From positions 2,914,001-2,978,000 of the forward strand of contig NZ_OX044366.1 in assembly GCF_943846705.1 (NCBI RefSeq): a stretch of 64,000 bases of DNA, given 5' to 3'. Positions 54,500 to 63,869 of the stretch are shown here, piece after piece. The stretch comes from an uncultured Pseudomonas sp. Its GTDB lineage: Bacteria > Pseudomonadota > Gammaproteobacteria > Pseudomonadales > Pseudomonadaceae. Position 1 is the first letter of the stretch. Each line of letters opens with the position of its first letter. Made by a program: the position numbers and the translations under genes. The notes under the pieces were generated by a model that saw only the letters and a list, made by a program, of their open reading frames with translations, was not told the DNA's origin and made no database searches.

Positions 54500-54971
54500 G
54501 CAGCGGGCGGGGCCGGCGTCAGCCGGCCGCGTCTTTCCCCGTTGAGTCGCCAGCCATGAGTGGATTTTCTGCCGCAGAAATGGCTTCGCGCAATCCAGTC
54601 CTTGGCCTCAACCAAGCCTTCAATGCCGCTGCGAGCCTGTGTTGTGCTCATTGAGGCTGCTCCTCCTCTTTTCTCCCTCCCTCTTTCTAGCGAGATGCCG
54701 CGCATTGCGGGCTGTGCAGTAACGCCCTTGGTGTAGTGGATGCCTAGACGCGGCATGGGGCGCTGGGCGCGCTTCTGTAGAGCTCAATTCATCGGGAGAA
54801 GCCCGTTGCCGGCTGCCATTTCACTGCCCTGCAGGGGTCGCCCATGGCGTTGATTCGGGTGTTTAAAAATCACTTGATATGAGTTGTATATACATGATTA
54901 TATTCATGCGTGTCTTGGCGTGGCAGGTGTGCACGGTCATGCAAGCAGTGAAATTTTCTGGAGGGTTTCTT
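54500..54971. other. VOC-hutU intergenic region
   Basis: 472 bp. Contains the HutC-type operator near its right end. A 32-codon ORF at 54556 has no ribosome site and is not called. No other element seen. Confidence 0.5.
54885..54894. promoter_or_regulatory. HutC-type operator upstream of hutU
   Basis: TGTATATACA, 78 bp before the hutU start, preceding the operon hutU-hutH-transporter-dioxygenase-hutI-hutG. Confidence 0.7.
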
Positions 54972-56657
54972 GTGAGTAATTCAAGCCGTTTCCGTGATGT
55001 CGAAATCCGCGCCCCGCGCGGTACCCAGCTCAATGCCAAGAGCTGGATGACCGAAGCACCGCTGCGCATGTTGATGAATAACCTCGACCCCGATGTGGCA
55101 GAGAATCCCAAGGAATTGGTGGTGTACGGTGGCATCGGCCGCGCTGCACGTAACTGGGAGTGCTACGACCAGATCGTCGAGAGCCTCAAGCAGTTGAACG
55201 ACGACGAGACCCTGCTGGTGCAATCCGGCAAGCCGGTCGGCGTGTTCAAAACCCACAGCAATGCGCCGCGTGTGTTGATCGCCAACTCCAACCTGGTGCC
55301 GCACTGGGCGAACTGGGAGCACTTCAACGAACTGGATGCCAAAGGCCTGGCCATGTACGGCCAGATGACCGCCGGCAGCTGGATCTACATCGGCAGTCAG
55401 GGCATCGTCCAGGGCACCTACGAGACCTTCGTCGAAGCCGGTCGCCAGCACTTTGGCGGCAACCTCAAGGGGCGTTGGGTGCTCACCGCCGGTCTCGGTG
55501 GCATGGGTGGCGCGCAGCCGCTGGCCGCGACGCTGGCCGGTGCCTGCTCACTGAATATTGAGTGCCAACAAGTCAGCATCGACTTCCGCCTGCGTACCCG
55601 TTACGTCGACGAACAGGCCAAGGACCTTGACGATGCCCTGGCGCGCATCGCCAAGTACACCGGTGAAGGCCGTGCGGTTTCTATCGCCCTGTGCGGCAAC
55701 GCCGCCGAAATTCTTCCTGAGCTGGTCAAGCGTGGCGTGCGCCCGGACATGGTCACCGACCAGACCAGCGCCCACGACCCGCTCAATGGCTACCTGCCCA
55801 TCGGCTGGAGCTGGGATGAGTACCGTGCCAAGGCCAAGTTGCAGCCGGCTGAAGTGGTCAAGGCCGCCAAGCAGTCGATGGCCGTGCACGTGCAAGCCAT
55901 GCTGGAGTTCCAGAAGATGGGCGTGCCCACCTTTGATTACGGCAACAACATCCGCCAGATGGCGCTGCAAGAAGGCGTCGCCAATGCCTTCGACTTCCCC
56001 GGCTTTGTGCCGGCCTATATTCGCCCGCTATTTTGCCGTGGCGTCGGCCCATTCCGCTGGGTCGCGTTGTCCGGCGATCCGGAGGATATCTACAAGACCG
56101 ATGCAAAAGTTAAACAGCTGATCCCGGACGATGAGCACCTGCATCGCTGGCTGGACATGGCGCGCGAGCGCATTGCCTTCCAGGGGCTGCCGGCACGTAT
56201 CTGCTGGGTTGGTCTGGGCCTGCGCGCCAAGCTTGGCCTGGCGTTCAACGAAATGGTGCGCAGTGGCGAGCTGTCCGCGCCGGTGGTGATCGGTCGCGAC
56301 CACCTGGACTCCGGTTCGGTGGCCAGCCCCAACCGCGAGACCGAGGCGATGGCCGATGGCTCGGATGCCGTTTCTGATTGGCCGCTGCTGAATGCCTTGC
56401 TGAATACGGCGGGCGGCGCGACCTGGGTTTCCCTGCACCACGGTGGTGGCGTCGGTATGGGCTTCTCCCAGCACTCCGGCGTGGTTATTGTCTGCGACGG
56501 CACCGATGAAGCGGCGGCACGCATTGCCCGCGTGTTGCACAACGACCCGGCCACTGGGGTGATGCGTCACGCCGATGCCGGTTATCAAATTGCGATTGAT
56601 TGCGCTCATGAGCAGGGCCTGAACCTGCCGATGATCACCTCGGCTAAAGGAGCCTGA
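54972..56657 (+). CDS. hutU: Urocanate hydratase HutU
   Basis: 561 aa from GTG 54972 (GGAGGG upstream), the length of the family; upstream in-frame starts would add residues without homology. VYGGIGRAARNWECYD, MTAGSWIYIGSQGIVQGTYET, AGLGGMGGAQPLAATLA for NAD+, and C411 in LPARICWVGLGLRAK. Hydrates urocanate to imidazolonepropionate. hutH starts 2 bp after its stop. Confidence 0.96.
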   Translation: MSNSSRFRDVEIRAPRGTQLNAKSWMTEAPLRMLMNNLDPDVAENPKELVVYGGIGRAARNWECYDQIVESLKQLNDDETLLVQSGKPVGVFKTHSNAPRVLIANSNLVPHWANWEHFNELDAKGLAMYGQMTAGSWIYIGSQGIVQGTYETFVEAGRQHFGGNLKGRWVLTAGLGGMGGAQPLAATLAGACSLNIECQQVSIDFRLRTRYVDEQAKDLDDALARIAKYTGEGRAVSIALCGNAAEILPELVKRGVRPDMVTDQTSAHDPLNGYLPIGWSWDEYRAKAKLQPAEVVKAAKQSMAVHVQAMLEFQKMGVPTFDYGNNIRQMALQEGVANAFDFPGFVPAYIRPLFCRGVGPFRWVALSGDPEDIYKTDAKVKQLIPDDEHLHRWLDMARERIAFQGLPARICWVGLGLRAKLGLAFNEMVRSGELSAPVVIGRDHLDSGSVASPNRETEAMADGSDAVSDWPLLNALLNTAGGATWVSLHHGGGVGMGFSQHSGVVIVCDGTDEAAARIARVLHNDPATGVMRHADAGYQIAIDCAHEQGLNLPMITSAKGA

Positions 56658-56659
56658 AC

Positions 56660-58192
56660 ATGAACACTCTGAATATTCTGCCGGGTCAGCTGACCCTGGC
56701 CCAATTGCGTCAAATTCATCAGGCACCGGTCAAGTTGAGCCTGGATAGCAGCGCCGCTGCAGGCATCGAGGCCAGTGTGGCCTGTGTTGAGCAGATCCTC
56801 GCCGAAAACCGCACCGCGTATGGCATCAATACTGGTTTCGGTTTGTTGGCGTCGACCCGCATTGCCACGGAAGATCTGGAAAACCTGCAGCGCTCCTTAG
56901 TGCTGTCGCACGCGGCCGGCGTTGGCCAGCCGCTGGATGATGATCTGGTGCGCCTGATCATGGTGCTCAAGGTCAACAGCCTGAGCCGTGGTTTTTCCGG
57001 TATCCGTCGGGTGGTCATTGATGCGTTGATTGCCCTGATCAATGCCGAGGTGTACCCACATATTCCGCTTAAGGGCTCGGTCGGCGCGTCCGGCGATCTG
57101 GCACCGCTGGCGCACATGTCGCTGGTGCTGCTCGGCGAGGGCAAGGCCCGCTATCAGGGTGAATGGCTGCCGGCCACTGAAGCGCTGGCCAAGGCCGGTC
57201 TCGAACCGCTGACCCTGGCAGCCAAAGAAGGTTTGGCGCTGCTTAACGGTACCCAGGTTTCCACCGCCTACGCCCTGCGTGGCTTGTTCCAGGCTGAGGA
57301 TCTGTTCGCGGCTGCACTGGTCACCGGCGGCCTCAGCGTGGAAGCCATGCTCGGTTCGCGCTCGCCGTTTGATCCGCGTATCCACGCCGCCCGTGGCCAG
57401 CGTGGGCAGATCGATGCGGCTGCGGCCTATCGTGACCTGCTCACTCCGAGCAGCGAGATCTCGCAGTCCCACGCCAGCTGCGACAAGGTGCAGGACCCGT
57501 ACTCGCTGCGTTGCCAGCCGCAGGTCATGGGCGCTTGCCTGACGCAGATTCGCCAGGCCGCCGACGTCCTGTCGGTCGAGGCCAACGCTGTGTCGGATAA
57601 CCCGCTGGTGTTCGCCGCCGAGGGCGATGTGATCTCCGGCGGTAACTTCCACGCCGAGCCGGTGGCCATGGCCGCCGATAACCTGGCCCTGGCCATCGCC
57701 GAAATCGGTTCGCTGTCCGAGCGGCGCATCTCGTTGATGATGGACAAGCACATGTCGCAACTGCCACCGTTCCTGGTGGCTAATGGCGGGGTCAATTCCG
57801 GCTTTATGATCGCCCAGGTGACCGCCGCTGCACTGGCCAGCGAGAACAAGGCACTGGCGCATCCGCACAGCGTCGACAGCCTGCCGACTTCGGCCAACCA
57901 GGAAGACCACGTGTCCATGGCGCCGGCCGCCGGCAAGCGTCTGTGGGAAATGGCCGAAAACGTGCGCGGTATCCTCGCCGTAGAGCTGCTAGGTGCCTGT
58001 CAGGGCCTGGACTTCCGCGAAGGTCGCAAGACTTCGGTGAAGCTGGAGCAGGCCCGCACGGCGCTGCGCGAGCAGGTCTCTCACTACGAAAAAGACCGCT
58101 TCTTCGCCCCGGACATCGAGGCCGCCAGCCAGCTGATCGCTTCTCGCTGCCTGAGCGCGCTGGTGCCTGCAAAGCTGCTGCCTAGCCAATAG
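56660..58192 (+). CDS. hutH: Histidine ammonia-lyase HutH
   Basis: 510 aa. The MIO-forming Ala-Ser-Gly (A143-S144-G145) is in GSVGASGDLAPLAHMSL. YGINTGFGLLA and NPLVFAAEGDVISGGNFHAEP are typical. Converts histidine to urocanate. Expressed with hutU. Confidence 0.97.
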   Translation: MNTLNILPGQLTLAQLRQIHQAPVKLSLDSSAAAGIEASVACVEQILAENRTAYGINTGFGLLASTRIATEDLENLQRSLVLSHAAGVGQPLDDDLVRLIMVLKVNSLSRGFSGIRRVVIDALIALINAEVYPHIPLKGSVGASGDLAPLAHMSLVLLGEGKARYQGEWLPATEALAKAGLEPLTLAAKEGLALLNGTQVSTAYALRGLFQAEDLFAAALVTGGLSVEAMLGSRSPFDPRIHAARGQRGQIDAAAAYRDLLTPSSEISQSHASCDKVQDPYSLRCQPQVMGACLTQIRQAADVLSVEANAVSDNPLVFAAEGDVISGGNFHAEPVAMAADNLALAIAEIGSLSERRISLMMDKHMSQLPPFLVANGGVNSGFMIAQVTAAALASENKALAHPHSVDSLPTSANQEDHVSMAPAAGKRLWEMAENVRGILAVELLGACQGLDFREGRKTSVKLEQARTALREQVSHYEKDRFFAPDIEAASQLIASRCLSALVPAKLLPSQ

Positions 58193-58287
58193 GGAGTTGT
58201 GGTCTAGCTAATCAATGAAAGGGCGATGCACAGCGGTCTCCAGGGGCATCGCCTGCCGACAATAAAAATAACAATTAGGAGTGTTGC

Positions 58288-59628
58288 ATGAGCGCAATTG
58301 TATTGGCCGTTCTGGTGATGGTGACCCTGAGTTTGCTGAGGGTCTCGGTGGTGTTTGCCTTGATCGTTTCGGCAGTGGTGGGCGGGCTGTTTGCCGGCAT
58401 GCCGATTGGCGACATTGTTTCGGCCTTTAATAGTGGGTTGGGCGGCGGAGCGCCGGTGGCGCTGGCGTATGCCACGCTGGGGGCGTTCGCCATCGCACTG
58501 TCGCGCACCGGCCTGTCACAGAAAATGTCGCGCAGCGTGGTGAGCTACATCAATGCGGGCAATCATTCGGGCAGTCATTTAACCGTTATCAAGTGGAGCA
58601 TGCTGTCGAGCTTGATCTTGGCCGGTTTCGCCTCCGGCACGGTGATTCCAGTACACATTGCCTTTATTCCGATCCTGGTACCGCCGTTGTTGCATGTGAT
58701 GAACCGCCTGCAGCTGGATCGTCGCGCGGTCGCCTGTGTCATTACCTTCTCTATCACTGTGATGTATATGTGTGTGCCGGTGGGTTTTGGCAGCATTTTC
58801 CTCAACGATATTCTGATCGCCCAGATCAATAGCGCTGGTCAGCCGTCAGGTTTCAGCGTGACCGCAGGTATGGCACCGCAAGCGATGCTGCTTCCTGTGC
58901 TGGGCATGCTGGTGGGGCTTGGCATTGCGTTGCTGGTGACCTACAGACGCAAGCGCGGCTATCAGGATCTGCCCATCGAAGGCTCCCATGAAGAGCAGGC
59001 CATAAGCCTGAGTTCCAAACAGCTGGGGATGATCGTGTTAGCCCTGGTGTTGGCGCTGGTGGTGCAGCTGTGGACCGGCTCGATGGTATTCGGCGGTTTG
59101 GTTGGCTTCTCCGTCATCACCATGAGTGGGGTCATCCGCTGGAGTGAGCAAGACAATGTGTTCACCCAGGGCATGCGCTTGATGGCCATGGTGGGCTTTA
59201 TCATGATCGCTGCTTCGGGGTTTGCAGGGGTGATGAATGCCACCGGGGAAATTCCGACACTGGTCAGCAGTTCGGTAGAGCTGATTGGTGATAACCGTGG
59301 TTTGGCGGCGCTGGTCATGCTGCTGGTGGGGCTGTTGATCACCATGGGCATTGGTTCTTCCTTTTCCACTGTGCCGATCATCGCGGCCATCTATGTGCCC
59401 TTGGCGTTGAGCTTTGGCTTCTCACCACTGGCGGTCATCGCCCTGGTTGGAACGGCTGCCGCACTCGGTGATGCCGGCTCGCCGGCCTCGGACTCGACCC
59501 TGGGCCCGACTGCTGGCCTCAACGCCGATGGTCAACACGATCATATCTGGGACACCGTGGTCCCGACCTTCCTGCATTTCAACCTGCCGCTGATTGCCTT
59601 TGGTTGGGCCGCGGCCATGGTGTTGTGA
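58288..59628 (+). CDS. NhaC/Na+:H+ antiporter-family transporter, probable histidine permease
   Basis: 446 aa, about eleven to twelve hydrophobic helices (for example IVLAVLVMVTLSLLRVSVVF, LIVSAVVGGLFAGM, GFIMIAASGFAGVM). Conserved LGDAGSPASDSTLGPTAGLN near the C-terminus is characteristic of the YuiF-type amino acid transporters of this family. Members of the YuiF group take up histidine. Located in the hut operon, so histidine uptake is likely (inference). Confidence 0.8.
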   Translation: MSAIVLAVLVMVTLSLLRVSVVFALIVSAVVGGLFAGMPIGDIVSAFNSGLGGGAPVALAYATLGAFAIALSRTGLSQKMSRSVVSYINAGNHSGSHLTVIKWSMLSSLILAGFASGTVIPVHIAFIPILVPPLLHVMNRLQLDRRAVACVITFSITVMYMCVPVGFGSIFLNDILIAQINSAGQPSGFSVTAGMAPQAMLLPVLGMLVGLGIALLVTYRRKRGYQDLPIEGSHEEQAISLSSKQLGMIVLALVLALVVQLWTGSMVFGGLVGFSVITMSGVIRWSEQDNVFTQGMRLMAMVGFIMIAASGFAGVMNATGEIPTLVSSSVELIGDNRGLAALVMLLVGLLITMGIGSSFSTVPIIAAIYVPLALSFGFSPLAVIALVGTAAALGDAGSPASDSTLGPTAGLNADGQHDHIWDTVVPTFLHFNLPLIAFGWAAAMVL

Positions 59629-59647
59629 GCCATAAGGAATAGCCGAC

Positions 59648-60481
59648 ATGACGTTACAAACCAGTGAGTTCAAGTTAACCGCAGATCAGGTGGAAGAGTT
59701 TCAGCGCCATGGCGCAATCTGCATTCGGCAGTTGTTCAGTGCTGAGGAGGTAGCCCTGCTGACGACGGGCATCGAACAGAATTTGGCCAAGCCCAGCGAG
59801 CGCGCCAAGGTTGCCAGTAGCCCGGATGATCCAGGCTGGTTCTTTGAAGACTTCTGCAACTGGCAGGAGGTTGCTGCCTATCGGCAGTTCATCTTCGATA
59901 GCCGTGTGGGGGCGGTGGCCGCGCAGCTGATGCAAAGCACTACAGCGCGTCTGTATCACGACCACCTGCTGGTGAAGGAGCCCAATACCCAGCAGCGTAC
60001 GCCTTGGCACCAGGATCAGCCCTATTACAACGTCGAGGGCCGGCAGAACTGCAGCATGTGGATGCCGGTGGATCCGGTCTCCCGCGAGGCTACGCTGGAG
60101 TTTGTTGGCGGCTCGCACCTGGGGCCCTGGCTGATGCCGCGAACCTTCCTGGACAACCAGGCGCGCTGGTTCCCGGAAGGCAGTCTGGCTGATTTGCCGG
60201 ATATCGAAGCGGACCGTGCGGCCTGGAATATTCTCGGCTGGCAGCTCGAGCCGGGGGATGTGGTGTTCTTCCATATGCTCACGCTGCACGCCTCGGCGGG
60301 TGTTAGCGGCAACCGGCGGCGTCGGGCGTTCTCGGTGCGCTTCCTTGGCGACGACATGCGCCACGCGCCACGCCACTGGAAAACCTCGCCGGAATTCCCG
60401 GGCCTGGTCGAGGAGTTGGCGGAGGGCGCGCCGCTGGAGCACCCGCTGTTCCCGCTGCTCTACCCGCAGCAGTCGGTATAA
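59648..60481 (+). CDS. Fe(II)/2-oxoglutarate dioxygenase, phytanoyl-CoA hydroxylase family
   Basis: 277 aa, cytosolic. PhyH fold: iron ligands H121 and D123 in PWHQDQPY and H214 in TLHASAGV; a downstream Arg in RRRRAFSVRF for 2-oxoglutarate. All catalytic residues are intact. Lies 20 bp after the transporter and 179 bp before hutI, inside the hut operon. Its substrate may be histidine, a histidine derivative or a catabolic intermediate (inference); this is not a standard hut gene. Confidence 0.82.
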   Translation: MTLQTSEFKLTADQVEEFQRHGAICIRQLFSAEEVALLTTGIEQNLAKPSERAKVASSPDDPGWFFEDFCNWQEVAAYRQFIFDSRVGAVAAQLMQSTTARLYHDHLLVKEPNTQQRTPWHQDQPYYNVEGRQNCSMWMPVDPVSREATLEFVGGSHLGPWLMPRTFLDNQARWFPEGSLADLPDIEADRAAWNILGWQLEPGDVVFFHMLTLHASAGVSGNRRRRAFSVRFLGDDMRHAPRHWKTSPEFPGLVEELAEGAPLEHPLFPLLYPQQSV

Positions 60482-60659
60482 CCCGCCGTCGTGCAGTGGC
60501 GTCGAGCCGGGCTATTGAGCCGGTAAGGCGCCTCAGCTGACGAGTCGCGCATGAGCAGGGCGTGTGTCGTGTCCTGCTCAATGTTTTGGCCTTGGTCTGT
60601 ATCTTGACTGGGGTCGCCGGCAAGCGGGGTCCTGGTGATCCGCACATTGGAGATTTGTG

Positions 60660-61868
60660 ATGAATAAACTCTGGCTCAATTGCCACGCCGCCACGATGGT
60701 CGGCGGCCGTTACTCGATCATCGAGAATGCGGCGTTGGTCACGCGTGCCGAACGCATCGAGTGGATTGGCCCGCGCGCCGAGCTGCCGGTCGGCGACTAC
60801 GCCGAAACCATCGATCTGGGCGGCGCTTGGTTGACGCCGGGGCTGATCGACTGCCATACCCATCTGGTGTTTGGCGGCGATCGCAGCGCTGAATTCGAGC
60901 AGCGCCTGGAAGGCGTCAGCTATGCCGAGATTGCCGCGGCCGGTGGCGGCATTGCCAGCACTGTACGCGCCACCCGTGCAGCCAGCGAGGATGAGCTGTT
61001 CGCCAGTGCCGAGCAGCGTCTGCGCAGCCTGCTGGGTGATGGCGTGACCACGCTGGAGATTAAGTCCGGTTACGGTCTCGACCTGGCCAGCGAACGCAAG
61101 ATGTTGCAGGTGGCTCGCCGCCTAGGCGCAAGCCTGCCAGTCACCGTGCGCGCCACCTGCCTGGCCGCCCATGCGTTGCCAGCGGAATACGCCGGGCGCA
61201 GCGATGACTACATCGACCTGGTGTGCCGCGAGATACTGCCAACCCTGGCTGCGGAAGGGCTGGTGGATGCGGTCGATGCCTTCTGTGAGCACCTGGCGTT
61301 CTCGCCGGCGCAGGTCGAGCGGGTATTTCAGTGCGCCCGTGAGTTGGGGCTGCCGATCAAGCTGCATGCCGAGCAGCTTTCATCCTTGCATGGCTCCAGC
61401 CTGGCGGCGCGCTACGGTGCCTTGTCAGCCGATCATTTGGAGTTTATCGATGAGGCCGATGCCAAGGCCATGGCTGCTGCCGGCAGCGTTGCGGTAATGC
61501 TGCCCGGTGCCTTCTACTTCCTGCGCGAAACGCAACTGCCGCCGGTGCAGATGCTGCGTGAGCATGGCGTGAGCATGGCGATCGCCAGTGACCTTAATCC
61601 CGGTACCTCGCCGGCGCTGTCGCTGCGGTTGATGATGAATATGGCCTGCACCCTGTTCCGCATGACGCCGGAGGAGGCGCTGGCGGGGGTGACCCTCAAC
61701 GCGGCCAAGGCTTTGGGCCTGGACGACAGCCACGGCAGCCTGGAATCCGGCAAGGTCGCCGACTTTGTCGCCTGGGACATCGCCCGCCCGGCAGAGTTGG
61801 CTTATTGGCTCGGCGGCGAACTGCCCAAACGAGTGATCCGCCATGCTGAGGAGCTGAGCGATGTCTGA
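60660..61868 (+). CDS. hutI: Imidazolonepropionase HutI
   Basis: 402 aa from ATG 60660 (GGAG 8 nt upstream; GTG 60657 is adjacent). Amidohydrolase with PGLIDCHTHLVFGG metal motif, IKSGYGLDLASERKMLQVAR and HADQL-like HAEQLSSLHGSS. Opens the imidazolone ring to N-formimidoyl-glutamate. Overlaps hutG by 8 nt. Confidence 0.96.
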   Translation: MNKLWLNCHAATMVGGRYSIIENAALVTRAERIEWIGPRAELPVGDYAETIDLGGAWLTPGLIDCHTHLVFGGDRSAEFEQRLEGVSYAEIAAAGGGIASTVRATRAASEDELFASAEQRLRSLLGDGVTTLEIKSGYGLDLASERKMLQVARRLGASLPVTVRATCLAAHALPAEYAGRSDDYIDLVCREILPTLAAEGLVDAVDAFCEHLAFSPAQVERVFQCARELGLPIKLHAEQLSSLHGSSLAARYGALSADHLEFIDEADAKAMAAAGSVAVMLPGAFYFLRETQLPPVQMLREHGVSMAIASDLNPGTSPALSLRLMMNMACTLFRMTPEEALAGVTLNAAKALGLDDSHGSLESGKVADFVAWDIARPAELAYWLGGELPKRVIRHAEELSDV

Positions 61869-62673
61869 GATCAACCACGCTTTCGAGTTCAACCCTGGTC
61901 GTGTACCGCTGTTGATCAGCATGCCGCATGCCGGCCTACGCCTGACGCCGGCAGTGGAGGCGGGGTTGGTCGAGCAGGCGCGTAACCTGCCAGACACCGA
62001 CTGGCATATCCCCCAGCTCTACGACTTCGCCGCAGAAATGGGGGCCAGCACCCTGGCTGCTGGCTACTCGCGTTATGTGGTCGACCTCAATCGGCCGGCC
62101 GACGACAAGCCGTTGTATGCCACGGCAACCACCGGCTTGTACCCCTCGACGTTATTCGATGGTACGCCGCTGTTTCGTGACGGTCTTGAGCCCTCAAGCG
62201 AGGAGCGCGCGCGTTATCTGGCGGAGATCTGGACGCCTTATCATCAAGCCCTGGCCGCTGAGCTGGCGCGGTTGAAGGGCGAGTTTGGCTACGCCATATT
62301 GTTCGACGCCCACTCGATTGCCTCCCACGTGCCGCGCCTGTTCGACGGCCGCCTACCGGACTTCAACCTGGGTACCAATGAAGGTGCCAGCTGCAGCGAG
62401 CAATTGGCGCAACAGCTAAAGCAGGTGTGCGCCGCCGCGCCGCACTTCAGTCACGTGCTGAACGGGCGCTTCAAGGGTGGGCATATCACCCGGCATTACG
62501 GCAGCCCAGCAGACAATATCCACGCTATTCAGCTGGAGTTGGCGCAGTGCACCTATATGGATGAGGTACAGCCCTACAGCTACCGCGCTGAACTGGCCGA
62601 ACCGGTGCGTGCGCTGCTGCGCCAGTTGTTGGAGGCCCAGTTGCACTGGGGCAGGGTGCACTACGGGCGTTAA
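61861..62673 (+). CDS. hutG: N-formylglutamate deformylase HutG
   Basis: 270 aa. ISMPHAGLRLTPAVEAGL, YVVDLNRPADDKPLY and AILFDAHSIASHVPRLF match HutG. Zinc enzyme releasing formate and glutamate; last step of the five-step path. Last gene of the operon; no clear terminator before ffs. Confidence 0.95.
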   Translation: MSEINHAFEFNPGRVPLLISMPHAGLRLTPAVEAGLVEQARNLPDTDWHIPQLYDFAAEMGASTLAAGYSRYVVDLNRPADDKPLYATATTGLYPSTLFDGTPLFRDGLEPSSEERARYLAEIWTPYHQALAAELARLKGEFGYAILFDAHSIASHVPRLFDGRLPDFNLGTNEGASCSEQLAQQLKQVCAAAPHFSHVLNGRFKGGHITRHYGSPADNIHAIQLELAQCTYMDEVQPYSYRAELAEPVRALLRQLLEAQLHWGRVHYGR

Positions 62674-62857
62674 GTCGGCGGTCAGCGTTGCAATGTGGCA
62701 GCAGAATTTAGCTGGTGGGGGCTTTCCGTCAGCAAACCGAGCATGCGTTCCCCGCGACCTTTTGTGTCGGCAACTCAATGGTCGCGGGAGGACGTAAGCC
62801 AGAGCAAAGAGATGGCCGATTGCGCGCCCGTTTCAATGCGCTAAGTAATTGAAACGG

Positions 62858-62885
62858 TTGTAACTTCGTTGCAAGCCGGTACAAT
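62858..62885 (+). promoter_or_regulatory. Promoter of SRP RNA gene
   Basis: -35 TTGTAA (62858), 16 bp, -10 TACAAT (62880), with a GC-rich start, about 30 bp before the RNA. The 184 bp from hutG to this site hold nothing else visible. Confidence 0.6.
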
Positions 62886-62911
62886 GGCGCGGCTCGCTTC
62901 TTGCGGGCTGC

Positions 62912-63030
62912 GTTATGGTGGTCCTGCCGGTCCCCTCGCAACGATCAGCCGTGAACCCGGTCAGGCCTGGAAGGGAGCAGCCGCAGCGGTGACATTGTGT
63001 GCCGAGGTGTGGCTGGTAGGGCTGCCTCCA
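62912..63030 (+). ncRNA. ffs: 4.5S signal recognition particle RNA
   Basis: Contains GGTCCTGCCGGTCCC, the conserved domain IV GGTCAGGCCTGGAAGGGAGC with GGAA tetraloop, and the pairing strand GGTAGGGCTGCCTCCA. Forms the Ffh-binding hairpin of the bacterial SRP. Ends approximate. Confidence 0.93.
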
Positions 63031-63205
63031 TATCGCTGTGGCGCGACTCATCTACTTGAGTAACTGCCGGTCTGAATTTCCTCTCAAATATCCCTATCTA
63101 TTGCTCATCAATTGTCTGCTGAATTTTGCTGCGGCCTCTGTTTGCTTTTTTACTGCTGTCGAGCGACTAAGTCGGTGTCTTGGCTTACTGAAAAAAGCAC
63201 GCCTG

Positions 63206-63227
63206 CGCGGTGATGTTTCACACCGCG
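63206..63227. terminator. Hairpin downstream of ffs
   Basis: Stem CGCGGTG / CACCGCG, loop of 8; 180 bp after ffs. No T-run. Weak candidate. Confidence 0.3.
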
Positions 63228-63289
63228 ATGCGTTGAGCTTAATGCTGGATTTAGTGCGGGTCTTGCAGGTTGGCGAGGCTTTGCTGCGC

Positions 63290-63577
63290 TCAGTTCGCGT
63301 GGTAACTGAGGACGCTGTCCTGTTCCTTGAGTGCCTTGCGCATGTCTGCGGGAATGCTGCCAGAGCGCATGGCGAGCTCTAGGCGTATGTCTTCAAGACT
63401 CTGTGCAAAGGCTTGCGGATCGGCGCGTTGAGCGGCGCTGAGTACACGGCTATAGGCTGTGGCGTCGCCGGCATCGAGTAGGGAGAGGACCACTCCGCCA
63501 TCTGGTCGGGGTGGGCTGAATGTGGCGCGCAGTGGAGAAAACAGCTGCTCAACGAGTTCGCGATTAATGTTTTCCAT
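63290..63577 (-). CDS. DUF3509-like small protein
   Basis: 95 aa, cytosolic. FSPLRATFSPPRPDGGVVLSLLDAGDATAYSRVLSAAQRADPQA resembles the Pseudomonas-restricted DUF3509 pattern (F-P, RPDG, D-G, QL-D). C-terminal RSGSIPADMRKALKEQ. Function unknown. Adjacent to a second small protein of similar pattern. Confidence 0.6.
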   Translation of the reverse strand: MENINRELVEQLFSPLRATFSPPRPDGGVVLSLLDAGDATAYSRVLSAAQRADPQAFAQSLEDIRLELAMRSGSIPADMRKALKEQDSVLSYHAN

Positions 63578-63647
63578 GACGATATTCCTTCCTGAGGGTG
63601 ACAGATTCAGACCTCAGGAATGTTCGAAGGTTCGCGGCTCTGGGTAA

Positions 63648-63869
63648 TCAGGCTGTCAAAGATTGCCGGGCGCGTTCAATGACCTGCTCCAGGTGTGCAC
63701 CACTATATTGGCCGGGGTACAGGCGTTGGCTGTGCTTGGCGATGCCAGCATCATTAACGATGGTGAAGCTGAAGCTGCCTTTGCGGGCGGCTAGGATGCG
63801 GCAATCAAGCGGTGCAAATGCACTGGATAGGGTGCGAATGGCATCCTGAATTTGGTGTTGAGTATTCAT
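63648..63869 (-). CDS. DUF3509-like small protein
   Basis: 73 aa. SSAFAPLDCRILAARKGSFSFTIVNDAG-IAKHSQRLYPGQY-LEQVIERARQSL (segments) fits the same or a related Pseudomonas-only family. Same strand and 70 bp upstream of the 95-aa gene; probably an operon. Nothing recognisable in the last 130 bp of the window. Confidence 0.55.
   Translation of the reverse strand: MNTQHQIQDAIRTLSSAFAPLDCRILAARKGSFSFTIVNDAGIAKHSQRLYPGQYSGAHLEQVIERARQSLTA

Noticed and set aside
54556..54654. 32-codon ORF between the VOC gene and hutU
   Set aside because: No ribosome binding site, no homology recognised, composition not distinctive.
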